A stretch of DNA of 64,000 nucleotides, taken from positions 62,001 to 126,000 of the forward strand of contig NZ_AKKA01000070.1 of NCBI RefSeq assembly GCF_000282035.1, in the 5' to 3' direction. Below, piece after piece: positions 35,650-43,490 of the stretch. The notes beneath the pieces were generated by a model that worked only from the letters and a program-made list of their open reading frames with translations, was not told the origin of the DNA and did no database searches. How positions within the stretch are numbered: the stretch's first letter is position 1; every line of letters begins with the position of its first letter. The DNA is from Rhizobium sp. CF122. GTDB taxonomy: Bacteria; Pseudomonadota; Alphaproteobacteria; Rhizobiales; Rhizobiaceae. A program made the position numbers and the translations under genes.

Positions 35650-36868
35650 CATCTAGATTGTCCCTGTACCAGCGGGCGCGGCGGGTCAGAGGATCGTTTG
35701 TCTGCGCGCGGACCCATCCACAGGCCGTCAGCAAAGCACTGATTCGCCGCTGATCGCGTGTTCCGATTTCCTTGTCTTGAAAATTGAGGGCATTGCGGGC
35801 AACGCTCATCAGCTCGACATAACCATGCTCGCGGCTAAGATAATCGGCGATCGCCGCGAACCATGCGTCCTGCTCGTAGCGTCCCTCCTGCTCGGGCTTC
35901 GAGTGCGCAGCTTCGAACTCCTGATCGGGCCACCAGCAGCCGGACTGCTGATAGAAATGCACCGCCTCAGCAAAGAGTTGGTCCCGATCAGCGGCAAGCG
36001 CCTCACTGTCGATCCTGCCTGTCCTGACCGGCCAAAACCGTCTGCCCCCGGTCTCGTCTCGCAGATAGCCATCCTTGTTCGTCGTGCCGATGAGGATGCA
36101 GCGGCGCGGTTCATGTACCTCATTGCGGCCATAGGGCGGGCGATAGCGTTCGGTCGTCCGGCTGATGAAGGCTTTCAATGCCTCGCTTTCGGTTCTTGTG
36201 AGCGCCGACAGTTCCGACAGTTCGATGAGCCAGAGGCCGCGCAGATGCTGGCTGACGGCCTTGCTGTTGCGGATATCCGGCAGGCTGTCGCTGAACCACT
36301 CGCCGCCCAATATCCGGCAGGCCGTCGATTTCCTGGTTCCCTGCGCGCCTTCGAGAACCAGGAGATGGTCAGCCTGGCACCCTGGCTCGTATGCGCGGGC
36401 GATCATGGCCACGAGGAACATTTTGCCTATGGCCCTTGTGTATTCGCTTTCCTCAGCGCCGAGATAGAAGTGCAGCCAATTTTCGATGCGGGGCGTGCCG
36501 TCCCAAAATACGCTGTCGAGGTAGTCGCAGATAGGATCGAAGCTGTTTTCGCGGCTGACCAGATCAATCGCATCAGCGACAACACCGCGACCGATTGTGG
36601 GCAGGGCCTGCGTCTGTAGCCACTCCTGGACACTAAGCACATCGGCGTCGGTCAGCGGACGCGGCTCGAAAGCCGACAAGGCATCAGAGCCCGGCAATGG
36701 CGCTTGCACCATGACCGAACAAGCCAGTTCGTCATAGCAAAAGAGCCCTGAGAACTCCGATGCCTCGCGCAAGGCGACGAGTACGTTAGCGAGGTTTTCG
36801 AGAATATGACCATTGCCGTTCGACATAAGGTTTTTCCTCCAATCGCTGGAGAGATCGACGACGTTCAT
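35645..36868 (-). CDS. VapE-family primase/helicase-like protein
   Basis: This 407-aa protein matches the virulence-associated protein E (VirE/VapE) domain, a P-loop ATPase common in phage satellites and plasmid-like islands. Features: FDPICDYLDSVFWDGTPRIENWL, Walker A EGAQGTRKST (173-182), Walker B LWLIELSE (about 212-219), FISRTTERYRPPYGRNEVHEPRRCILIGTTN and ETGGRRFWPVR (family segments). It probably drives replication of the excised element. I chose ATG 36868 because it overlaps the stop of the upstream gene (ATGA). Part of the int-alpA-vapE backbone. Confidence 0.85.
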   Translation of the reverse strand: MNVVDLSSDWRKNLMSNGNGHILENLANVLVALREASEFSGLFCYDELACSVMVQAPLPGSDALSAFEPRPLTDADVLSVQEWLQTQALPTIGRGVVADAIDLVSRENSFDPICDYLDSVFWDGTPRIENWLHFYLGAEESEYTRAIGKMFLVAMIARAYEPGCQADHLLVLEGAQGTRKSTACRILGGEWFSDSLPDIRNSKAVSQHLRGLWLIELSELSALTRTESEALKAFISRTTERYRPPYGRNEVHEPRRCILIGTTNKDGYLRDETGGRRFWPVRTGRIDSEALAADRDQLFAEAVHFYQQSGCWWPDQEFEAAHSKPEQEGRYEQDAWFAAIADYLSREHGYVELMSVARNALNFQDKEIGTRDQRRISALLTACGWVRAQTNDPLTRRARWYRDNLDD

Positions 36869-37209
36869 CTCCCGGTCCTCCTTTTTTGCGGCTGGGCTGG
36901 GACCGGATAGCCGTGCTGCCGACGATATTGTCGATAGTCGGCATAAAGCCGCTGCCACTGCCGCTCGATATCCTCAAGCAACGGATCGGGCGGCTCCGCT
37001 CGCTGCTCCATATCCTTCTGATACGTCGCCAGCAGCTTTCGGCGGCTCTGGATTTCCCGCTCGAAATCACGGCGGGACTGCTCAATATGTCGGATGAGCG
37101 CGTGCCGCTCGGTACGAGCTTGGAGTTCGAGATTGCGGCACATCCATGCACCACCCCTTCGTGATGCCACGTTGCGCGAGGTACGGTGCTGGATTATGCT
37201 TCCGGCCAT
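36865..37209 (-). CDS. Hypothetical coiled-coil-like protein before vapE
   Basis: This gene gives 114 aa from ATG 37209, or 92 aa from ATG 37143, which has the better ribosome-binding site (GGGGTGG). The sequence is highly charged and helical (RTERHALIRHIEQSRRDFEREI, DIERQWQRLYADYRQYRRQ), suggesting a coiled coil. Its stop overlaps the vapE-like start in ATGA, so translation is coupled. No family recognised; a replication accessory role is inference from the coupling. Confidence 0.6.
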   Translation of the reverse strand: MAGSIIQHRTSRNVASRRGGAWMCRNLELQARTERHALIRHIEQSRRDFEREIQSRRKLLATYQKDMEQRAEPPDPLLEDIERQWQRLYADYRQYRRQHGYPVPAQPQKRRTGR

Positions 37210-37225
37210 TGGGATTGAGCCGGAT

Positions 37226-37271
37226 GCATAACGAAGCCCGTCGCGACTAAGCGTGGCGGGCTTCGTTATGC
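37226..37271 (-). terminator. Long inverted repeat at the end of the AlpA-like gene
   Basis: A perfect 15-bp inverted repeat, GCATAACGAAGCCCG at 37226-37240 and CGGGCTTCGTTATGC at 37257-37271, has a 16-nt loop and includes the stop codon of the AlpA-like gene. No T-run follows, so it may be an attenuator, a protein-binding site or a weak terminator. Confidence 0.5.
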
Positions 37272-37496
37272 GGCCTTAATGGGCAGTTCAGCCGTGGAGA
37301 ATACCGGCTTGGACAGCTTCGATGCCACCCACGCGTCAAGCGCCCCTACCTCGTAATAGACTTCGCAGCCGACCTTCATAAAAGCTGGTCCGCCACCCTT
37401 GACCCGCAGGTTCCGCAAGGTCGCTGGTGTGCGCTTGATACCGTGTTGTTCCAGCAGGTAGTCCGACGCCGGACCATTGCTTCGGAGGAGTTTCAT
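37266..37496 (-). CDS. AlpA-like helix-turn-helix regulator
   Basis: This 76-aa protein matches short AlpA/excisionase-type DNA-binding proteins: YLLEQHGIKRTPATLRNLRV near residues 13-32 (helix-turn-helix), then GGGPAFMKVGCEVYYEVGALDAWVASKL (wing and last helix). In Gram-negative satellites AlpA turns on the element's replication and excision genes. Its place upstream of the vapE-like operon and downstream of int fits that role. The ATG is the only reasonable start. Confidence 0.8.
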   Translation of the reverse strand: MKLLRSNGPASDYLLEQHGIKRTPATLRNLRVKGGGPAFMKVGCEVYYEVGALDAWVASKLSKPVFSTAELPIKAA

Positions 37497-37585
37497 CTAA
37501 TTTCTCCCGTTCTCCGCGATCCTCTCGCGTTGTCGGGAAGCAGTTTCCGTTATTCGTGATGCCCATTCAAAACGGTAAACTCGAA

Positions 37586-38260
37586 TTATTTCAGAGCACA
37601 ACTTTCACTATTTGCTATTGGGCGCCTGCGCCTTCGAATGCCCTGCTTACGGTAAAGGAAGACGGTCTCCGGCGAAAACGGCACCATCCCGGCATATCGG
37701 AAGACTGCCTGAACAAATGCGATGTAGGGAGTATCGCGCTGGTTGCCCGTCGACTGGCCGAAAATCTCTTCGTAAACGCCTGCTAGGTGCTCACCAATCA
37801 ACCACTGCACGGAGGTCTCTCTGCCAAGCTGCACTTTTTTACGGGCGTTTTTTGCGAGGACGGTCTTTGCACGGACAGCTTTTGTGCGGAAGGCTTTTGC
37901 ATGCGAGGCGCGGGCAGTATTCCTCATTGTTTTACCTTTCAACACTGCCCGAGCGGTGCGCAGTTCACTAACCAGTCCCGTCGTCATCACCTCCGGGAAG
38001 GCGTTTTGGTTAAGCAACGCATCGATCGTCTTGATCACCCTCTCGGCATCTTTCCTGCGACTGGCTATTGGCTGCTTCGGATCGAATGCCTTGAAAATTT
38101 CATACCACCGTAGGGCCCCATCGATCATCAACTGGAGATCATCTCGCAGACTCAACGCATCCGGAAGTGGTTTTGAGCCTCGGCGGTCAAACAGCGCCCC
38201 TTCCACCGATAAGATGATGTCATCCATCGGATGAGCGGACTTTGCCTGTTCTTCCAGCAT
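37586..38260 (-). CDS. Hypothetical protein downstream of int
   Basis: This 224-aa protein starts 5 bp after the integrase stop, so the two are probably cotranscribed; ATG 38227 is an alternative start. The N-terminal half is helical (DALSLRDDLQLMIDGALRWYEIFKAFDP). The middle (about residues 110-145) is very basic and low-complexity, with KAFRTKAVRAKTVLAKNARK resembling histone-like tails. The C-terminal third (VQAVFRYAGMVPFSPETVFLYRK) looks globular. No family recognised. DNA binding is possible, judged only from charge. Confidence 0.55.
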   Translation of the reverse strand: MLEEQAKSAHPMDDIILSVEGALFDRRGSKPLPDALSLRDDLQLMIDGALRWYEIFKAFDPKQPIASRRKDAERVIKTIDALLNQNAFPEVMTTGLVSELRTARAVLKGKTMRNTARASHAKAFRTKAVRAKTVLAKNARKKVQLGRETSVQWLIGEHLAGVYEEIFGQSTGNQRDTPYIAFVQAVFRYAGMVPFSPETVFLYRKQGIRRRRRPIANSESCALK

Positions 38261-38265
38261 CCGTT

Positions 38266-39600
38266 TTACTCCTTGGCGAAATCATCCATCACCTCCCTGC
38301 CTTCTTCTTCGGCCAGCGACGCGACCGAGGCGGGCTTCTTGCCCCCGAGGGCAGCGGCAATGCCACCGATGGTGCGGTTGGCTGCCTGTGCGCCGGGATG
38401 GGCCGCAATATGGGCGTAGATCGCGGTCGAGCGGTGGCTAGCGTGGCCGAGCAGGTATCCGGCCATCTGCAGCGTCTCGCCACTCGACACGGCAGCGGCT
38501 CCGACCGTATGGCGGAGAACATGCGGCGTCAGTCCCGGCAGCTTGGCCTTTTTGACGATTTTCGGCCAGACGCGCTTCGTGCCTTGGTAATACCCCTCAC
38601 CCGATGAGGCTGGAAACACGAAGGGGCTATCCGAATATCGAGGCAGCGATGAAAGCAGCATGAGCGCAGGGGCGGCTAACGGCCGGATTGAGCGGCCCGT
38701 CTTGGTTTTTTCAAGAACAAGGCAGCACTGCTGAAGATCAACCTCAGACCATTTCAAGGCAGCGACCTCGTCACGGCGGCAGCCGGTCATTGCCCAAAGC
38801 CGGGTGATGTCGATTGCCTTTCGGTTAATGAGATTTTCCGCCACAAGCTCATCGAGCGCCGTACCGAGCTGCCGGATTTGCTCAAGGGTGAGGAAGTGGG
38901 TCCGCTGTCCATCGACCTTGTTGACGGCGGCGTTCTCAACCGGATTGTCGGACCGGTAGCCGTTGCGGATGGCAAACGTGAAAAGCGCCGACACGTCCCT
39001 CGCCACCTTGCGGCCCGCGCCATCTCCTCCCCGCACGATGATACGGCGACGTGGGCCGGTCTTCTCATCCTTGGCGGTCTTGCCAGCGGCGATGTCGCGG
39101 ACCATTTGCTCGATGTCAGCCGACGTCACCTCAGAAACCCGCTTCTTTCCGATCAATGGGACGGCGTGGTTGCGAAGGCGCGCCATCGTGTAGGATTTCG
39201 TCTTGACCGCCATCGGCTGCCCGATCCGGGTACCTCGCAGGACGTAGCAGCCCTCCTTCTCGTAGACGTCGATCAAATCGCTCATTTTGATCTCTCGACG
39301 CTTCTCAAGTCGTTCGGCGGCGGGGTCGGCCCCTTTGGCGGCCTCGGCGAGAATGGCCTTTGCCCGCTCCCGCGCCTGCTCCGCCGTCAGCACATTGGTC
39401 GCGCCCAGCGTCATCCGCTTCTTTGGAATATCGCGTCCGCCGGGGTGGGGGCGGTATTCGACCTGCCAACGCTTGTCGCCAGAGGGAGCCACTCGGACCG
39501 AGAAGCCCTTCAACTCGGCGTCATAGACGCGGAACGGTTTCGGACCCGGCTCGAGGCCGTCGACATGCGATTTTGTAAGCTTGCGTTTTTGTGAGGTCAT
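38266..39600 (-). CDS. int: Tyrosine integrase of the island
   Basis: This 444-aa integrase recombines attP with the tRNA-Gly attB. It has an N-terminal DUF4102-like arm-binding domain (GLEPGPKPFRVYDAELKGFSVRV), a core-binding domain, and a catalytic domain with Arg275 (MTGCRRDEV), His360-x-x-Arg363 (PHVLRHTVG), His386 (LLGHASHRST) and Tyr395 (AIYAHI). All catalytic residues are present. I chose ATG 39600 because the frame to 39642 would run through the repeated TGTCGCCACC sites. It sits about 170 bp inside attR, as expected. Confidence 0.93.
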   Translation of the reverse strand: MTSQKRKLTKSHVDGLEPGPKPFRVYDAELKGFSVRVAPSGDKRWQVEYRPHPGGRDIPKKRMTLGATNVLTAEQARERAKAILAEAAKGADPAAERLEKRREIKMSDLIDVYEKEGCYVLRGTRIGQPMAVKTKSYTMARLRNHAVPLIGKKRVSEVTSADIEQMVRDIAAGKTAKDEKTGPRRRIIVRGGDGAGRKVARDVSALFTFAIRNGYRSDNPVENAAVNKVDGQRTHFLTLEQIRQLGTALDELVAENLINRKAIDITRLWAMTGCRRDEVAALKWSEVDLQQCCLVLEKTKTGRSIRPLAAPALMLLSSLPRYSDSPFVFPASSGEGYYQGTKRVWPKIVKKAKLPGLTPHVLRHTVGAAAVSSGETLQMAGYLLGHASHRSTAIYAHIAAHPGAQAANRTIGGIAAALGGKKPASVASLAEEEGREVMDDFAKE

Positions 39601-39620
39601 GTGAATGGGCCGGTGTTTTG

Positions 39621-39654
39621 TGTCGCCACCACGTGTCGCCACCGTGTCGCCACC
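39621..39654 (+). promoter_or_regulatory. Putative integrase arm-type sites, right end
   Basis: Three copies of TGTCGCCACC lie at 39621-39630, 39634-39643 and 39645-39654, all in one orientation, between the int start and attR. The same 10-mer occurs twice near attL. They may be arm-type sites and may also let Int control its own promoter. Confidence 0.6.
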
Positions 39655-39769
39655 AAGGAGTTATATGTGAGGATCCATGGATATATATAAATGACATGAT
39701 ACGCAACAAAAATAACTAGTTAGTGACATTCAAGTGCTTCTCAGTGATCCCGAGAAACACGCAACACCG

Positions 39770-39822
39770 ACCTTGCCAAGGTTGGGGTCGAGGGTTCAAA
39801 TCCCTTCGCCCGCTCCAGTTTT
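39770..39822 (+). repeat. attR: right 53-bp direct repeat
   Basis: An exact copy of the 53-bp 3' part of tRNA-Gly (matching 20885-20937), without the 5' half of the tRNA. It marks the right border of the island; chromosome resumes after it. Confidence 0.93.
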
Positions 39823-40042
39823 TCTTGTCCAGGCCAGAGACATAGGTAACAAAACGTACCTAACACATGGGTAACAACCTCGTGCCGAACGGGTTGTCGA
39901 TGGTTTCCAAGGTTCTCTGCTCCAGGTCGATGTATCCTAAATCATGGTGCATGAAGCAAACGGCTCACCGCGGCTCGATGAGATCGCCGGACAACAAAAA
40001 ACCGACGATCGGCGGCGCCAAGTGTCGGTTCTCGGAATATGG

Positions 40043-40225
40043 TTAGCGGGAATAATTGCGAGACGACGTCCAGGCGTTCTCCGCGGCTTCCTTGGTGGGA
40101 GCATTGCCGCGCCCATCCCCACGCTCCGCATTGTCGCGTTCAGCTTCCACTTGCCGCTCGGCGATGTAGGGCGTCAGCATTTGCTCCAAATGAGCTGCGG
40201 TCAGGCTTACTGCAAAGCTTCTCAT
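40043..40225 (-). CDS. Small hypothetical protein (60 aa)
   Basis: This 60-aa protein (MRSFAVSLTAAHLEQMLTPYIAERQVEAERDNAERG...) starts at ATG 40225 behind AGAGGGATGAG. It is charged and helical and has no family I know. A 23-bp perfect palindrome lies 12 bp upstream of the start, which suggests regulation. It stands just outside attR, in the host chromosome. The stretch from attR to this gene (39,823-40,042) shows no other feature. Confidence 0.5.
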   Translation of the reverse strand: MRSFAVSLTAAHLEQMLTPYIAERQVEAERDNAERGDGRGNAPTKEAAENAWTSSRNYSR

Positions 40226-40237
40226 CTCATCCCTCTG

Positions 40238-40260
40238 AGTGTTTACACTGTGTAAACACT
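40238..40260 (-). promoter_or_regulatory. 23-bp perfect palindrome, candidate operator
   Basis: AGTGTTTACAC, one T, then GTGTAAACACT forms an 11-bp perfect inverted repeat. It is directly upstream of the 60-aa gene and would overlap its promoter. The size and symmetry fit a dimeric repressor site; the regulator is unknown. Confidence 0.6.
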
Positions 40261-40342
40261 TACCGCCTCGCGGCGCCCATCGAAACGGTTCGATCGAGCT
40301 CTCCACGTGCTTTTGTTCAGGATAGGAGGAACCATGCCGGAG

Positions 40343-41392
40343 CTAGGGCATGACAACCCCGAGTCGCTCGGCATGGGGCGCCAGAGACGCCATGATGTTA
40401 GGGTGCAGCACCACTCCATCTACAAGGGCGCCACGCTTTAGCGCCAGGCCGTTCTCTCCCGGCAGCCGAACTCGCGTAACTCCGGGCCGCGGCGGATTGC
40501 TGTGGCAGGCATCGGCGAGCCAGCCGGTCTGCCGCAGAAAGGCATCTCGGCCACCAAAGGCGTCCGGATCGAAAACCTGAACCGTGACGGCCGCGTTCGT
40601 ACCCTTGAGGTCATCCACACGGCCAAGTCCAGCAAGACCCTGCGTGAAGGCTTCGACATGAAGTGCCATGCCATAGCCCTTCTGGCCATGATCAAGCCCT
40701 CCGACCGGCAGTAGCGTGCCGCCGCGTTCGATCACCCGCGGATCGCGACTCGCCTCGCCGTTTTCATCCATCAGCCACTCGTGCTCATACTGTCGGCCTT
40801 CGCGGACCAACCGCTGCGCCATGTTGACCGTCGTGATCGACGCGCTGATGTCGATCAGGATCGGATCGCCGGGCGTCGGAATGCCATGGGCGACCGGGTT
40901 GGGCGTATAGACGCCTTTTCTTCCCCCGAAGGGCGCGACCTGTGCACCGGATGGGCTGGAGCTTGCAATGCTGACCATATAGCCGCGATCGGTTGCAATG
41001 GTGAGATAGGCGGCAAGGCAACCGATATGATGGCTGTCGGCAATTGCGATCGTCGCTGTGCCATAGGTGACGGCGCGCTCGCAGGCGAGCTTGACCGCCT
41101 CGGATGTCAGCCATGCACCGGGAAGGCGGCGCCCACACCAGGCGACGGCTGGGCCGCGATCGGACAGGATACCCGGCACGCCCTCACGCTTCATCACGCC
41201 ATCGGCAATGCTTTGCAGGTACCAGCCGGCCAATGCCAGGCCATGCGTCGTGTGCCCCATCAGATCGGCTTCGACGAGATAGTGGGCAACGGCGGCCGCC
41301 TTTTCCTCCTCGAGCCCGGCAGTGGCAAACAGCGCCTGCGCGAATTGGCGCAACGTATCCGGTGCATAGCGGGTATCGGGTGTCTCGCCCAT
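40343..41392 (-). CDS. Ldh-family (malate/lactate/ureidoglycolate-type) dehydrogenase
   Basis: This 349-aa NAD(P)-dependent oxidoreductase belongs to the Ldh_2 family (YiaK, ComC, AllD relatives), which oxidises 2-hydroxy acids. Visible features: LVEADLMGHTTHGLALAGWYL with the catalytic His near residue 48, ATIAIADSHHIGCLAAYLTIA, and NPVAHGIPTPGDPILIDISASITT. ATG 41392 is preferred because GGAG stands 6 nt before it; 41404 is an alternative. It is the last gene of a four-dehydrogenase operon, so it likely acts on an intermediate of the same pathway. Confidence 0.87.
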   Translation of the reverse strand: MGETPDTRYAPDTLRQFAQALFATAGLEEEKAAAVAHYLVEADLMGHTTHGLALAGWYLQSIADGVMKREGVPGILSDRGPAVAWCGRRLPGAWLTSEAVKLACERAVTYGTATIAIADSHHIGCLAAYLTIATDRGYMVSIASSSPSGAQVAPFGGRKGVYTPNPVAHGIPTPGDPILIDISASITTVNMAQRLVREGRQYEHEWLMDENGEASRDPRVIERGGTLLPVGGLDHGQKGYGMALHVEAFTQGLAGLGRVDDLKGTNAAVTVQVFDPDAFGGRDAFLRQTGWLADACHSNPPRPGVTRVRLPGENGLALKRGALVDGVVLHPNIMASLAPHAERLGVVMP

Positions 41393-41425
41393 GTTCATCT
41401 CCATGATGTCTCGCCACCAAACCGG

Positions 41426-42391
41426 TCAGCGCGCCAGAAAGCGGGGGGCAAGCGTCCTGCCATCGAGCGCCGCCAGCACATTCTCGGCCGACATGATCGA
41501 AACCGCGCATTTCGCATCGAGCGTGACGCCTGCAACATGCGGGGTCACCAGCGTGTTCGACAGCTGAAATAGCGGATTGTCGATGTCGGGCGGTTCGAGG
41601 GCGAAACTGTCCAACCCGGCACCGGCGAGATGCCCATGTTCAAGAGCCGCGATCAACGCCTTCTCGTCGACGACTTCGCCACGCGCCGTGTTGATCAGGA
41701 ACGCGCCCTGCTTCATCAGCCCGATGCGGCGGGCGTTGATCAGGTTCTGCGTCTCCGACGTCAACGGGCAGTGCAGGCTGACGATGTCGGAGTTTGCAAG
41801 AAGCGTATCCAGATCGGTTTCGCGGCTGACGCCATCTTGAAAGGCGCCGTCCGGCGTATGCGGATCGAAGGCCGAGACGATCATGCCGATGGCGCCAGCT
41901 ATCCTGGCAACCGTCTGGCCGATAAAGCCGAAACCGACAAGACCGAGCCGCTGGCCGCGCAACTCGCGCCCTTTGTACTGGTTCTTGTCCCAGATGCCGT
42001 CGCGGATCAGCGCGTCCTGACGCGGCAGATCCTTGACCAGCGCCATGATCAGCGCGAGCGCGTGCTCGGCGACCGAGTGCCCATTGCTGCCTGTCGTCAT
42101 AGAAACCGGAATGCCGAGCGCTGTGGCCGCGTCCACGTCGATGTCGTTTGTTCCGACACCGTGCTTGGCGATATGCCGGAGCCTGCCGCCCACCTGCATT
42201 TCCTCCGGCCCGAGAAGATCGGCGAGCAGGCGCACGATGACTGCATCCGGCTTGTGGGCCCTCATTATTGCGATGACGGCTTGCCGGTCGATATAGGGCG
42301 GCGTGGCAATGACATTTGCCCCGACATCTTCCAGAAGCGCACGACCTTCCGGCGCCAGTTCGCCGCCGAGAACGACAACAGTCTTTTCCAT
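41426..42391 (-). CDS. D-isomer-specific 2-hydroxyacid dehydrogenase
   Basis: This 321-aa NAD-dependent dehydrogenase has a Rossmann motif LGLVGFGFIGQTVARIAGAIGM near residues 150-171 and the catalytic trio: Arg in LHCPLTSETQNLINARR/NTARGEVVDEKAL region, Glu in SFALEPPD, and His in VTPHVAGVT. Family members reduce or oxidise 2-keto/2-hydroxy acids such as glyoxylate, hydroxypyruvate and phosphoglycerate. It is placed between PdxA-like and Ldh-family genes in one operon. The substrate is probably a pathway intermediate. Confidence 0.88.
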   Translation of the reverse strand: MEKTVVVLGGELAPEGRALLEDVGANVIATPPYIDRQAVIAIMRAHKPDAVIVRLLADLLGPEEMQVGGRLRHIAKHGVGTNDIDVDAATALGIPVSMTTGSNGHSVAEHALALIMALVKDLPRQDALIRDGIWDKNQYKGRELRGQRLGLVGFGFIGQTVARIAGAIGMIVSAFDPHTPDGAFQDGVSRETDLDTLLANSDIVSLHCPLTSETQNLINARRIGLMKQGAFLINTARGEVVDEKALIAALEHGHLAGAGLDSFALEPPDIDNPLFQLSNTLVTPHVAGVTLDAKCAVSIMSAENVLAALDGRTLAPRFLAR

Positions 42392-42468
42392 CGCTCATCT
42401 CCTCCAAAGAGCAAAGCGGCAGGCGGCGCAACACTGCGCCGTCGACGATCCAGAGCGCTTTCCGGGCG

Positions 42469-43461
42469 TTACGTCGCCTGTCGGCGTGGGGAGCGCGCCA
42501 TCAGCCGCGCATAGGCGATGGCCGAGAGCATGTTCACATGGTTGGCCTTGCCCGTGCCGGCGATGTCGAAAGCCGTGCCGTGGTCGACAGACACACGGTC
42601 GATCGGCAAGCCGAGCGAGACGTTGACGGCCGTATCGAAGGCGATGAGCTTGATCGGGATGTGGCCCTGGTCGTGATACTGCGCGATCACCAGATCGAAG
42701 GCCCCATTGTAGGCTCGGGCAAACACGGTGTCGGCCGAGATTGGCCCCACGACATCGATGCCCTTTGCCTGCGCCAGCTCGACGGCGGGCGCCAGGAATT
42801 CGATATCCTCGGTGCCGAACAGACCGTTCTCGCCGCAGTGCGGGTTGAGACCGGCAACCGCGATACGCGCCTTCTTGCCAAGACGCATGAAATGATTGTG
42901 ACCCGCCTCGATCGTTGCCAGCACGCGCTCGGTCTTGGCGCGCTCGATCGCCCCCTTGAGCGAAATGTGTGTAGAGACGTGGATGGTGTTCAGCCGCTCC
43001 GAAGCGAGCAGCATGAACGAGCTTTTCGAACCGGTAAGGTGCGCCAGAAGGCCGGTGTGACCGTCATAGTGATGACCGGCAAGGTTCATCGCTTCCTTGT
43101 TGATCGGCGCGGTGACGATGACATCAGCATTGCCTGACATCGCAAGATCGACGGCGCGGCTGATGTATCGCACGGAAGCATCGCCCGCGACCGGGCTGAC
43201 CTTGCCGATCTCAGGCAGCGGCGCGCCAAGCTCCACCTCCTCGACGGCAATCTTGCCCGCACCCGATGCATCTGCCGGCGCAAAGGAAAGACCTGCCGCT
43301 GCGCTACGGTTGGCGCGCTCGAGTGCTTGCGTATTGCCGACGATGACGAAATCCCGCCGCTCTTGCTCCGGCATCGTGGCAAGCGCCTTGACGATCACCT
43401 CGGGGCCGATGCCGGCCGGATCGCCGAGCGTTACGGCGACTTTCGCATTCCTGTCCATCAC
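42469..43461 (-). CDS. PdxA-family 4-phospho-acid dehydrogenase (PdxA2-like)
   Basis: This 330-aa protein is homologous to 4-hydroxythreonine-4-phosphate dehydrogenase: [49 protein letters not shown], and [36 protein letters not shown] (metal-binding histidines). Paralogs called PdxA2 oxidise and decarboxylate 4-phospho-D-threonate or -erythronate. An acid-sugar kinase gene, the usual partner of PdxA2, lies at 53,091 in the same locus. So a catabolic role is more likely than vitamin B6 synthesis. The ATG at 43461 is preceded by AAAGAGGACC. Confidence 0.88.
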   Translation of the reverse strand: MMDRNAKVAVTLGDPAGIGPEVIVKALATMPEQERRDFVIVGNTQALERANRSAAAGLSFAPADASGAGKIAVEEVELGAPLPEIGKVSPVAGDASVRYISRAVDLAMSGNADVIVTAPINKEAMNLAGHHYDGHTGLLAHLTGSKSSFMLLASERLNTIHVSTHISLKGAIERAKTERVLATIEAGHNHFMRLGKKARIAVAGLNPHCGENGLFGTEDIEFLAPAVELAQAKGIDVVGPISADTVFARAYNGAFDLVIAQYHDQGHIPIKLIAFDTAVNVSLGLPIDRVSVDHGTAFDIAGTGKANHVNMLSAIAYARLMARSPRRQAT

Positions 43462-43490
43462 TCACGGTCCTCTTTGAATGGAAGCCTGCC

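Larger units (their letters stand above)
20938..39769. mobile_element. Integrated phage-satellite-like island with defence cargo
   Basis: The 18.8-kb segment lies between two exact 53-bp copies of the 3' half of tRNA-Gly, with a tyrosine integrase pointing inward at the right end. The right part holds an int, AlpA-like regulator, VapE-type protein, iteron-like repeats, methyltransferase and terminase small subunit, in the style of phage satellites (PICI/P4-like). No capsid, tail or large terminase gene is visible, so it is not a complete prophage. The left part holds a type I restriction-modification operon, a YgjP-type peptidase and an unknown peptidase-like pair. Composition differs locally, with an AT-richer stretch at about 21,280-23,260. 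Confidence 0.88.

Noticed and set aside
20938-39769. A complete or defective ordinary prophage.
   Set aside because: No capsid, portal, tail, lysis or large terminase genes are visible; the backbone fits a satellite better.
39937-40131. Minus-strand open frame of 64 codons between attR and the 60-aa gene.
   Set aside because: Arg/Pro/Ser-rich with no ribosome-binding site, and it overlaps the better-supported 60-aa gene.
42469-43461. PdxA of vitamin B6 biosynthesis.
   Set aside because: The gene lies in a catabolic dehydrogenase operon in a locus with a DUF1537 kinase, which favours a PdxA2-type role; the biosynthetic pdxA is normally near ksgA/surA.
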